Position numbers and translations under genes: made by a program
Source: CAYTPI01 sp964439625
GTDB taxonomy: Bacteria; Chloroflexota; Anaerolineae; Aggregatilineales; UBA3940
Direction of reading: 5' to 3'
Assembly (NCBI GenBank): GCA_964439625.1
Contig: CAYTPI010000034.1
Coordinates: 1 to 10,702, forward strand
Length of the DNA stretch: 10,702 nt
Notes under the pieces: generated by a model
Seen by the model: the letters and a program-made list of their open reading frames with translations, nothing else
Told to the model about the DNA's origin: nothing
Databases searched by the model: none
Shown here: positions 1 through 6,486 of the stretch, piece by piece
How positions within the stretch are numbered: the stretch's first letter is position 1
How the letters are laid out: every line of letters begins with the position of its first letter

Positions 1-4
1 GTAG

Positions 5-76
5 TAGCGGGGACAGGACTCGAACCTGTGACCTTCGGGTTATGAGCCCGACGAGCTGCCACTGCTCCACCCCGCA
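5..76 (-). tRNA. Initiator tRNA-fMet (anticodon CAT)
   Basis: On the minus strand this folds into a full cloverleaf. The acceptor stem has six G/C pairs, the D-stem is GAGC/GCTC, the anticodon loop is CTCATAA (CAT at positions 34-36), and the T-arm is ACAGG-TTCGAGT-CCTGT. Two initiator hallmarks are visible. First, three consecutive G:C pairs (29-31 with 39-41) sit at the bottom of the anticodon stem. Second, base 1 (T) and base 72 (T) do not pair, as expected for a formylated initiator tRNA. A11:T24 is also present, as in the E. coli initiator. CCA is not encoded; the discriminator A is followed by CTAC. The body is 72 nt because the D-loop is short. These marks argue against elongator Met or the lysidine-modified Ile tRNA with the same CAT anticodon. 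Confidence 0.95.
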
Positions 77-87
77 TCGTATATGAG

Positions 88-116
88 AACTTAACAGATT
101 CTTAGCGTGCCGTCAA
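88..116 (-). promoter_or_regulatory. Probable sigma-70-type promoter of the fMet tRNA
   Basis: On the minus strand there is a -35 hexamer TTGACG (116-111), a 17-base spacer and TAAGTT (93-88). TAAGTT is preceded by TGT, giving an extended -10 (TGn) that compensates for a weak hexamer. The tRNA 5' end lies 11 bases further on, a plausible distance for a short leader. The tRNA can therefore be transcribed independently of the ABC operon that ends just upstream. Confidence 0.55.
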
Positions 117-148
117 TAGTTCTTAGAAGGTTTTTATGTGTTACTACG

Positions 149-1174
149 TCATTTTGGAAAGGCGACTACGGGGGTATCAACTGTTACTTCTACCGCTTGT
201 CCGATGCTAAACTGATCATGAGACCATGTACGGACTTGGAGCATTGTGCCGCTGCTCAGGCGCAGCCGCACGAGGTGATGAAATCCAAAATAGCGGATGC
301 TGTCTATGATGTGGGGGCTGTCAGGGTTGGGCGTCATGTGGATTACTTCCGGACGTAGGACCACATCTACAGGCCCTGTGATGTGCTTCGAGATAAGTGA
401 TAGATAACCGATATCGGTAAGCACCTCATCTGAATGGGCCTCGCCCGTTATTATATTGACCTCCCCTAAGAAGCGTGCTACACGGAGATCAGTCGGGTGC
501 TGGTACACGTCTTCGGGGGCGCCGTGTTGTACAACTTGCCCGTCTTCCATGACGACCAACTTGTCAGCGAGCCTGAGTGCTTCCTCCTGATCATGCGTTA
601 CAAAGATCGTGGTTGCCTTGGCTTCTCGCAGAATATCGCGCACCTCTTCGCGCATGGTCTGGCGTAAGGAGGCGTCTAAATTGGAAAACGGCTCATCTAG
701 TAAGATGACATCAGGGGTCGGAGCCAAGGCCCGAGCTAAGGCTACACGCTGCTGTTGCCCGCCGCTCAGTTGATGGGGGAAACGGTCTTCCATACCGGTG
801 AGGCCTACTAAGTCCAGCATGTCCGCCAGCCGCGGCTTTCGGTTTGCTGACGACAAATTGTTAAGGCCAAATGCTACGTTCTGAGCCACACTCAGATGAG
901 GAAAGAGGGCATAATCTTGGAAGACCAGACCAACTTGCCGCTGAGTTGCTGGTACCCAGATGTTGTCTCCACTGACTTGGTCAGCGCCGATCCAGATGCT
1001 GCCACAGTCTGGTTTTTCCAGTCCTGCAACGAGGCGTAAAGTGGTCGTTTTGCCACAACCACTACGCCCCAATAAGACGGTGAACGTGCTTTCGTCAATT
1101 GTCAGGCTGATGTTTTTGACTGCCTGTGCCTGCCCATAGCTTTTGCTAATGTTTTGAATGCGGATAACTGTCAT
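149..1174 (-). CDS. fbpC: Fe(III) ABC transporter ATP-binding protein (FbpC-like)
   Basis: This 341-residue cytoplasmic ATPase powers the neighbouring ferric-iron importer. Visible motifs are Walker A GRSGCGKT (36-43), Q-loop Gln86 in VFQDYALFPH, ABC signature LSGGQQQR (136-143), Walker B VILLDEP (156-162, with Glu161 as the catalytic base) and the H-loop His194 in VTHDQEEA. Residues from about 240 to the end match a TOBE-type regulatory extension, which gives the length typical of the FbpC/PotA/CysA group. Specificity is inferred from the adjacent FbpB-like permease and the His/Tyr-Tyr binding protein rather than from the ATPase itself. The start codon overlaps the permease stop (ATGA), indicating translational coupling; no strong ribosome binding site is seen. 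It is the last gene of the operon, and no terminator hairpin is visible between its stop and the tRNA. Confidence 0.93.
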   Translation of the reverse strand: MTVIRIQNISKSYGQAQAVKNISLTIDESTFTVLLGRSGCGKTTTLRLVAGLEKPDCGSIWIGADQVSGDNIWVPATQRQVGLVFQDYALFPHLSVAQNVAFGLNNLSSANRKPRLADMLDLVGLTGMEDRFPHQLSGGQQQRVALARALAPTPDVILLDEPFSNLDASLRQTMREEVRDILREAKATTIFVTHDQEEALRLADKLVVMEDGQVVQHGAPEDVYQHPTDLRVARFLGEVNIITGEAHSDEVLTDIGYLSLISKHITGPVDVVLRPEVIHMTPNPDSPHIIDSIRYFGFHHLVRLRLSSGTMLQVRTWSHDQFSIGQAVEVTVDTPVVAFPK

Positions 1175-2901
1175 TGTGGTCGGTCTTTGGTTGCGCCAAT
1201 CTGCATCAATAAGAAGACTGGTATAAGACCCACAGCAAGGATCATAAGCGCTGGTATGGCGGCTGATTCATGGAACCCTTCAATACTCAGGAAATAGGCA
1301 CGTACAGCGAGGGTGTCCATACCGAAAGGTCGCAGTAGTAGAGTGATTGGTAATTCCTTCATAATATCGACGAAGACTAAAATAGCTCCAGCCCCGATCC
1401 CTGTTCGCACAAGCGGAATATGGATTCGACGCAGTATGCGCCAGCCGCCGGCCCCCATGGTTCGCGCTGCCGCCTCCATTGAAGGGCGTACTTTGTCAAC
1501 GCTAGCGGCAATACTATCGAAACCGAGCACCATAAAACGCACCGTATAACCATACAGCAGCGCAATAACGGTCCCCGTTATAATGTAGCCAAACCCTTGC
1601 CAACCCAAGCCGACAGCGACATTCGTGGCAGCGCCATCAATAGGATTGACAACTGTCAATACTCCAGCAGCGATGACTGCGCCGGGCATGGCGTATCCAA
1701 TCGTTACAAGCCGAGCTAGCCATCGGGGACGTTTGGCTGTGTCAACAGAGTCGCGGCGATTGCTATATGCGATGACAAGTGCCAGCATTATGGTGATGAG
1801 AGCACCGGCAGCGCCTAACACCAGGGTATTCCGTGTGTAGGCAAAGAAGCTCTCTCCAAGCAAATTGACAGTTGGATTACGAAGCTCCTGTGTGGCCCAC
1901 AGGCTTAGCTGCGTTATGGGTAGTGCAAAAGCTGTGCCAAAGAGCAATAGGCAGGTGAAACTAGCAAGCACAGCCCTGCCGCCTGTTAACCGCCTGCGGG
2001 ACATACGACGACCATAACTTCCTTGTTGATAGAAGCGTGCCTGCCCACGTAATGAACGCTCTGCGACAAGCAAAGCGAGAGAGATAATTACCATTAAGCT
2101 AGCCAATTCCGTGGCAGCAGCACTATCGAATGATATGTTCCATAGTACAATAATGCGTTCGCTTAGAGTTGGGTAGCCAAAATAACTCACTGTCCCGTAG
2201 TCAGTTAGGGCCTCCATCGTGACGAGCAGCACACCCACAGCAATCTGAGGGCGGGCGAGCGGCAGCGCAATCCGTCTAAAGGCTTGCCAGCCATCATAAC
2301 CAAGGATGTTAGCTGCTTCTAGCGTGTTAGCCGCTTGCTCTCGGAACGCCGAGCGAGCGAGGATATACACATACGGATAAAGAACCAGTGTCAGCACGAG
2401 TATCAGCCCGGTGGGTGAGGCGATGTCTGGGAACCAATAGTCCCCGCGTGACCAACCAAAGTAATCACGTAATTGGGTTTGAATGGGGCCGGCAAATTCA
2501 AACACTGTCACATAAACAAACCCCATTATGAAACCCGGAATCGCGAGTGGCAGCATGAGGAGACGGTCAAACCATGCCCGACCAGGGAAATCATAAGCAC
2601 TGATCAGCCAAGCACAACCTACGCCAATGACAAGCGTGCCCAACGATACGCCTAGTGCGAGACGCAGGGTATTCCACAGCGCTGCGGGCAAAAAGGTGCG
2701 CCACATTCGCTGCCAGAGCTGTACATCGATACTGACAATTTCTAGAATTAATACACCAATTGGCAGCAGTAAAATCAGCGTCAGAAGAACAATTGGAAGC
2801 CAATTCAGCCTGAGGCGAAAGCCAATATCTATTCGAGATGGATGCTGTATTCGATCCGAGTTTGTTGACAGTGTACTACGTGTTCTAAGGTCGATATCCA
2901 T
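1171..2901 (-). CDS. fbpB: Fe(III) ABC transporter permease, fused two-domain type (FbpB-like)
   Basis: This integral membrane protein (576 residues from the ATG) carries two complete permease units in one chain, as in FbpB/SfuB. Each half has an EAA loop that docks the ATPase: EAANILGYDGWQAFRR at about 195-210 and EAARTMGAGGWRILRR at about 476-491. The family-typical stretch MKELPITLLLRPFGMDTL lies near 514-531. About 12 hydrophobic segments are visible, the first at about 35-58. The start is uncertain. An in-frame TTG at 2937 would add 12 residues; it lies in the apical loop of an intercistronic hairpin and follows a GGGGGAT tract that could act as a ribosome binding site. The ATG at 2901 lacks an obvious ribosome binding site but gives a normal cytoplasmic N-terminus. 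The gene follows the binding protein and overlaps the ATPase by four bases. Confidence 0.93.
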   Translation of the reverse strand: MDIDLRTRSTLSTNSDRIQHPSRIDIGFRLRLNWLPIVLLTLILLLPIGVLILEIVSIDVQLWQRMWRTFLPAALWNTLRLALGVSLGTLVIGVGCAWLISAYDFPGRAWFDRLLMLPLAIPGFIMGFVYVTVFEFAGPIQTQLRDYFGWSRGDYWFPDIASPTGLILVLTLVLYPYVYILARSAFREQAANTLEAANILGYDGWQAFRRIALPLARPQIAVGVLLVTMEALTDYGTVSYFGYPTLSERIIVLWNISFDSAAATELASLMVIISLALLVAERSLRGQARFYQQGSYGRRMSRRRLTGGRAVLASFTCLLLFGTAFALPITQLSLWATQELRNPTVNLLGESFFAYTRNTLVLGAAGALITIMLALVIAYSNRRDSVDTAKRPRWLARLVTIGYAMPGAVIAAGVLTVVNPIDGAATNVAVGLGWQGFGYIITGTVIALLYGYTVRFMVLGFDSIAASVDKVRPSMEAAARTMGAGGWRILRRIHIPLVRTGIGAGAILVFVDIMKELPITLLLRPFGMDTLAVRAYFLSIEGFHESAAIPALMILAVGLIPVFLLMQIGATKDRPQ

Positions 2902-2914
2902 AAAATTATTTGTA

Positions 2915-2957
2915 GCAAGCCCAGGGGATAGCTGCAAGAACTATCCCCCATGCTTGC
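2915..2957 (-). promoter_or_regulatory. Intercistronic stem-loop between binding-protein and permease genes
   Basis: A 6-bp outer stem (GCAAGC 2915-2920 with GCTTGC 2952-2957) and an 8-bp inner stem (GGGGATAG 2924-2931 with CTATCCCC 2941-2948) are separated by a symmetric 3x3 internal loop and closed by a 9-base loop. Every stem position is a Watson-Crick pair. No T-run follows on the minus strand, so it is not a classical intrinsic terminator. In many binding-protein-dependent operons, such as malE-malF, a hairpin here protects the upstream mRNA and limits downstream expression. The inner stem also holds the purine-rich tract that would serve the TTG start, so it could hide that site. The structure is seen directly; the role is inferred. 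Confidence 0.75.
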
Positions 2958-2975
2958 CAACTTACCTTCCGCTGA

Positions 2976-4181
2976 TTAGTTTTCGCTGAAACCGAAGCCA
3001 GCTTCTTCGAACATCATCACAGCTGGTTCTTGGTAGGCACCGTATTCCCATAATGGATACTCAAGGTCGTACATGGGCTCACCATCACCCAACTCTGCGA
3101 TAGTCTCATTCGGTTCTGCTTCAGGGTTTGTTGGGAATTCATAGTTACTACCTGGGAAACACTCTGGCGCACCACATTGATTCTGCTGTGCTGCCAGATG
3201 CTCGATGAACAAGATAGCATTTTCGCGGTTGGCAGCATTTTTGACGACACCCGCTCCATTAACATTATAAAAGACACCGCTGCCGTCTTCGCCTTGGTTC
3301 ATCCACTTCAACGCGACGGCTTCGAAGACTTCAACATCAGCCGCATCACCGTTAGCAAGGCGACCCAGATAGTAATGGTTCACAAAGGCGACATCACATT
3401 CACCAGCAGCCACCGCTCGAATTTGGCTGGTATCACTATTGATGTAACGAACAACATTGCTGGCAATGCCCTCGGTTGCAGTGGTGGCTTCCGCTTCACC
3501 CAAGTGATATAGCAAGCTACTGAAGAGAGCGACTTGGTAAATGTGGCTGGCTGGGCGCATGCACAAACGACCTTCCCACACAGGGTCTGCGAGGTCACTG
3601 TAATTGTTTAAGTTAGCAAGCTCGTCCTCTGTGACGTTTGCTGGATTATAAACCACTGTGCGTGCCCGAATGCTAAGCCCGTACCAGTGACCATCTGGGT
3701 CGCGGAAACTCTCGGCGACGCTGGCGTTGAGTGCCTCTGAGGAAATCGGTTCAAGCAGACCTTGCTCCGCCGCAAGCGACAGCACCCCAGCATCAATTGC
3801 TAGGAAAACATCGGCAATACTGCGGTCCCCGCGCTCGATATCTGCACTTAGCCGACCGAGCAGGTCACGCGGGCTGCCAGCAGAGACGCGAACTTCGATG
3901 CCAGTCTCTTCTGTAAAAGCGACAAACGGTGCTTCTAAGTCGCCGTAGTGGCGGGACGAGTAAACGTTAAGCACGGAGCTTTCAGGAATAGCCTCGGGCT
4001 CATCAGATTCAGTTTCTTCAACTGGCTCTTCCTCGTCTGCGGGCGCCTCAGGCTCCTCCGCTGGTTCAGCTTCCTCAATGACCTCAGGTTCGGGTTCCAC
4101 TGTTGTTTCAGGGGTGGCAGAGGCACAGGCAACCAACGCCATGCTGGGGACGATCAAGATTAGCGTAAACAACTTCTTCAT
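2976..4181 (-). CDS. fbpA: Fe(III)-binding lipoprotein of ABC transporter (FutA/FbpA-like)
   Basis: This 401-residue extracytoplasmic solute-binding protein captures ferric iron for the adjacent importer. It has a lipoprotein signal peptide (Lys2-Lys3, hydrophobic core, lipobox LVAC with Cys19). A very acidic Glu/Pro linker (about 24-68) then tethers the binding domain. Expected ligands are present: NVYSSRHY at 72-79 supplies His78 and Tyr79, and VNHYYLGR at 267-274 supplies the Tyr270-Tyr271 pair used by FbpA/FutA proteins. Cys207 (RLCMRP) and Cys262 (GECDVAF) sit in conserved segments and may form a disulfide. A second Cys pair (336 and 341) lies in a short insert before NYEFPTNP. The ATG is supported by AAAGGA six to seven bases upstream. 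It is the first gene of the three-gene operon. The iron assignment rests on motifs and neighbours, not assay. Confidence 0.92.
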   Translation of the reverse strand: MKKLFTLILIVPSMALVACASATPETTVEPEPEVIEEAEPAEEPEAPADEEEPVEETESDEPEAIPESSVLNVYSSRHYGDLEAPFVAFTEETGIEVRVSAGSPRDLLGRLSADIERGDRSIADVFLAIDAGVLSLAAEQGLLEPISSEALNASVAESFRDPDGHWYGLSIRARTVVYNPANVTEDELANLNNYSDLADPVWEGRLCMRPASHIYQVALFSSLLYHLGEAEATTATEGIASNVVRYINSDTSQIRAVAAGECDVAFVNHYYLGRLANGDAADVEVFEAVALKWMNQGEDGSGVFYNVNGAGVVKNAANRENAILFIEHLAAQQNQCGAPECFPGSNYEFPTNPEAEPNETIAELGDGEPMYDLEYPLWEYGAYQEPAVMMFEEAGFGFSEN

Positions 4182-4314
4182 GATGGATCCTTTTTAAATC
4201 TTCTCCAAAAATATACTGAGGCGATGATAAGAGGCGGATCTATATAAATCTAGGCCTAAGGTTGCATGAGGCAAACAACCCGTGGTGTGTTTTATCTATC
4301 AGCAAGGTGGTCAT
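4182..4314 (-). promoter_or_regulatory. Upstream region of the iron ABC operon with dyads
   Basis: This is 133 bases without a gene, between the methyltransferase stop and the binding-protein start. It holds an imperfect palindrome GATCTATATAAATC (4237-4250, six of seven pairs) directly followed by a perfect 8-base palindrome TAGGCCTA (4251-4258). On the minus strand a TATATT hexamer (five of six to the -10 consensus) lies at about 4214-4209, but I find no good -35 at the right distance. A TTGCCT/TAGATT pair with a 16-base spacer is another weak candidate. The dyad position fits an operator, for example for a metal-responsive repressor, but it does not match a consensus I can name. No terminator with a T-run is seen for the methyltransferase gene. 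Confidence 0.4.
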
Positions 4315-5187
4315 TCAACTTGCACCGTTGTTGAATATGCACAAGACTGCCATACCCTTTTCAGTGAGTATCGTTTCCACCGTCAGCCGCGGTTCGAGTG
4401 CCTGCCACATCTCAATGATGGCTTTCTCATCATCTCGGTTCGCATCATCCATCACGATCAGGGCGTTATCAGCGAGCTTATCTTTGAGTAGGGGCCACGC
4501 AGGGTAACGACTGTTTGGCTGAACACCTCCAGGCGGGCCATCGATGATCAGCAGATCAATCGGCTCATTGATTGGTACTTGAACGAGATCGTACCAGAGC
4601 TTCGGTTCAGGCTCGATATCATAGCGTGTCAAGGGTGCATGAACGACCGTTGCCACACCTGTCAGTTGGTGCGTTTCCAACATACGGCGAGTTGCATCTG
4701 CAAACTGGGCTTCATGATCGACGGACAAGATGCGCCCTGTTCCAGCTTGCTCAAGATAGTAGCCCACATTGACGGTCGATAAACCGCTGCCGAGTTCCAG
4801 TACAAAGCGCGGTTTATGTGTGTCGAGAAGCGGCAGCAGTGCAGCGATAAAATCAGGGGAGATTGCCCACAAGCGCATCGGGCTGAGTGGGGCACGGTAA
4901 TCGATCTGATGGTACAGGGCGAACAACGCCTGTACTTGACGATAATCCCAGACGGCTCCCATCCGCATATCATAGAACTTGGTCTCGATCAGTCCTTCCA
5001 TCTTGTCGCGTGCCAGCTCTTTGATCCGCCCACCCACTTCGAAAGCGACCATCAGTAAGGTAAGTGTCAGTATGCCAATTGCTATGGCCTGTCCAATCGG
5101 CCTGAGCGTTTGCCCGATATACCAAGCTAGACTTGTTATAGAGGCTACACCGATTGATATCAGCACGGCTTGTGTCTGTATCTTCAT
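4315..5187 (-). CDS. Membrane-anchored class I SAM-dependent methyltransferase
   Basis: A 290-residue protein. Two hydrophobic segments at the N-terminus (about 8-27 and 31-49) should anchor it in the cytoplasmic membrane. A linker with the segment DYRQVQALFALYHQIDYRAP and PLSPMRLWAISPDF leads into a Rossmann-fold methyltransferase domain. SAM-binding motif I is FVLELGSGLST (128-138), the acidic end of strand 2 is in SVDHE (155-159), strand 4 is DLLIIDGPPG (211-220), and strand 5 leads into VMDDANRDDE (245-254). The pattern fits Methyltransf_24-like enzymes, often found near envelope or surface-polysaccharide genes, but the substrate cannot be read from sequence. The start is fixed by an in-frame stop two codons upstream; only a weak AGAAAG precedes it. 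The next gene is the iron binding protein, with no evident functional link. Confidence 0.8.
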   Translation of the reverse strand: MKIQTQAVLISIGVASITSLAWYIGQTLRPIGQAIAIGILTLTLLMVAFEVGGRIKELARDKMEGLIETKFYDMRMGAVWDYRQVQALFALYHQIDYRAPLSPMRLWAISPDFIAALLPLLDTHKPRFVLELGSGLSTVNVGYYLEQAGTGRILSVDHEAQFADATRRMLETHQLTGVATVVHAPLTRYDIEPEPKLWYDLVQVPINEPIDLLIIDGPPGGVQPNSRYPAWPLLKDKLADNALIVMDDANRDDEKAIIEMWQALEPRLTVETILTEKGMAVLCIFNNGAS

Positions 5188-5283
5188 CTGCTATGAGCTT
5201 TCTTTCAATAGAGGAGTGTCAGTAGATTATTGCGCAGAGGATTGCCAACTGCTATCTTTTTCAAGTGGCTCAAGGGCTTGGTG

Positions 5284-5382
5284 TTAGTATGTAAAAGCTG
5301 CATTCAACGCTGCGCGCTGCGCCCCTAGTTGATAATAGCCACTATAATTGATAGCCCAGTCACATGACTGGGCGGTTCTCAT
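5284..5382 (-). CDS. Candidate 32-residue ORF coupled to the transporter stop
   Basis: A short minus-strand frame begins with an ATG that overlaps the EamA transporter stop (TAATG) and ends at TAA. It encodes 32 residues beginning MRTAQSCDWAINYSG and ending AALNAAFTY. The composition is protein-like, with no membrane segment and no recognisable domain. The first codons coincide with a perfect-arm hairpin (5354-5373), and the only Shine-Dalgarno-like sequence is a weak AGAG. It could be a coupled small protein, the remnant of a longer gene, or chance. I do not recognise it. Confidence 0.2.
   Translation of the reverse strand: MRTAQSCDWAINYSGYYQLGAQRAALNAAFTY
5354..5373 (-). terminator. Stem-loop just after the EamA transporter gene
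   Basis: GCCCAGTC (5354-5361) and GACTGGGC (5366-5373) form an 8-bp stem with an ACAT tetraloop, eight bases past the transporter stop. On the minus strand the stem is followed by TATCAATTATAG, AT-rich but without a solid T-run. It may act as a weak or factor-assisted terminator, or as an mRNA 3'-end stabiliser. Confidence 0.45.
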
Positions 5383-6317
5383 TACTCTGATGGTGCGGTA
5401 CTGGGCTTCGCAGAAGTCTGAAGGCGTTGATTATTCGTATACGTCGCGACGAATATACCAAAAATGACAATGCTTGCCCCAGCAAGTTGTAAGAGGGTCG
5501 GCACTTCCCTGAGAAAAATACCCGCAAAGATGATCGCTGGAATTGCATCTGCGAGGGTAATGTTGGTAACAACAGCAGCATTGATATAGCGCATAGCATA
5601 ATTGATCGAACTGTGACCGATCAACTGAGGAATAATGCCGATAGCTAACATCCACAGCAGCGCTGCGCGGGAGAGGGAGGCCAAGGGTAGTTGCAGCCCA
5701 GTGCAGATGAGGACAACAGTGATAGCAGCAACACCATACACACCAAATAAGTAAGGGAATATATCCATCTCAGTACGGACGAAGCGCCCGATCAAAAAGT
5801 AGCCCGTCACAAGCAAAGCCCCGATCAGCGCCATACCGTCTCCTAATAGTGATGACTGTGCTCCCAGATTGGTGTTGGCCTGTCCGGCTAAGGAGACGAC
5901 GGTTGCACCGAATATAACCAACCCAATAGATAACCACATCATGCGGTTGGTCTTCTCCTTGAGAACCAGTGGCGCAAAGATGCCAACCCAAATCGGGTTG
6001 GTTTTAACCAGCACAACCGCATTTGTAACCGATGTCAATTCTAGAGAGGTTATCCAGAAGGAGAAATGACCACCTAAGAAAAGGCCACTTAGCACAATGA
6101 GTGTGATACTCTGACGTGACAATCCGCGGTACTGGTGCCAGTTTCCCTGTGATGTGACCGCAATGCCCATGGCTACTGCTGCGACAGATAGCCTAAAAGC
6201 TGCGATGATCAGTGAGGGTGCCCCAGCACCCTGCGCAAACCGGATCAAGGTCGACGCTAGTGATGTCGCAGTCATACCAATGGCTAATACAATAAACGGG
6301 TTAATCCGTGCTTTCAT
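5382..6317 (-). CDS. EamA/DMT-family transporter
   Basis: A membrane transporter of 311 residues with ten predicted hydrophobic helices in two tandem EamA repeats, the usual length and fold of the drug/metabolite transporter superfamily. The first repeat contains FWITSLELTSVTNAVVLVKT and ends in a LKEK charged turn. The second contains a GHSSINYAMRYINAAVV segment followed by ADAIPAIIFAGIFLREVPT, a typical end of repeat two. Members export or import metabolites such as amino acids; the substrate here is unknown. The open frame extends to an ATG at 6407, but those 30 extra residues are polar and lack a ribosome binding site. The ATG at 6317 is preceded by AGGA at a good distance and places helix 1 directly after MKARINPF, so I choose it. 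The gene is separated from the upstream lipoprotein gene by a strong terminator, suggesting its own promoter. Confidence 0.9.
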   Translation of the reverse strand: MKARINPFIVLAIGMTATSLASTLIRFAQGAGAPSLIIAAFRLSVAAVAMGIAVTSQGNWHQYRGLSRQSITLIVLSGLFLGGHFSFWITSLELTSVTNAVVLVKTNPIWVGIFAPLVLKEKTNRMMWLSIGLVIFGATVVSLAGQANTNLGAQSSLLGDGMALIGALLVTGYFLIGRFVRTEMDIFPYLFGVYGVAAITVVLICTGLQLPLASLSRAALLWMLAIGIIPQLIGHSSINYAMRYINAAVVTNITLADAIPAIIFAGIFLREVPTLLQLAGASIVIFGIFVATYTNNQRLQTSAKPSTAPSE

Positions 6318-6430
6318 ATAATCCTGTTTCAAAATGGCGCTGTGAGTATTTTGTATTCGGTGGGATGCACCAAATTCGTATAGTAAATCATTGATTTGAA
6401 TGAGCATGCTGCCAATTTGCCAGCAGCACC

Positions 6431-6469
6431 AAAAACCGAGGGCTTATGGCCTATGGTAAACCCTCGGTT
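6431..6469 (-). terminator. Intrinsic terminator of the small lipoprotein gene
   Basis: On the minus strand, 17 bases after the lipoprotein stop, AACCGAGGG (6469-6461) pairs perfectly with CCCTCGGTT (6442-6434) around an 18-base loop. The stem runs into TTTTT. The 9-bp GC-containing stem plus T-run is a classical rho-independent terminator for the gene at 6487-7134. Confidence 0.8.
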
Positions 6470-6486
6470 CAAAATAGCATGGTTGA

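Noticed and set aside
107..358. Plus-strand 83-codon frame
   Set aside because: It lies mostly antisense to the ATPase 3' end and over the tRNA promoter; no ribosome binding site or protein-like pattern.
2627..2989. Plus-strand 120-codon frame
   Set aside because: Antisense to the permease N-terminus and the hairpin; basic, serine-rich composition typical of a shadow frame.
5158..5187. Shared MKIQ-x-QA N-terminus of the methyltransferase and the 6487-7134 lipoprotein
   Set aside because: Similarity stops after about seven residues and the proteins are otherwise unrelated; probably coincidence.
6318..6407. 30-residue N-terminal extension of the EamA transporter
   Set aside because: Polar, no ribosome binding site, and the ATG at 6317 has AGGA and places helix 1 correctly.
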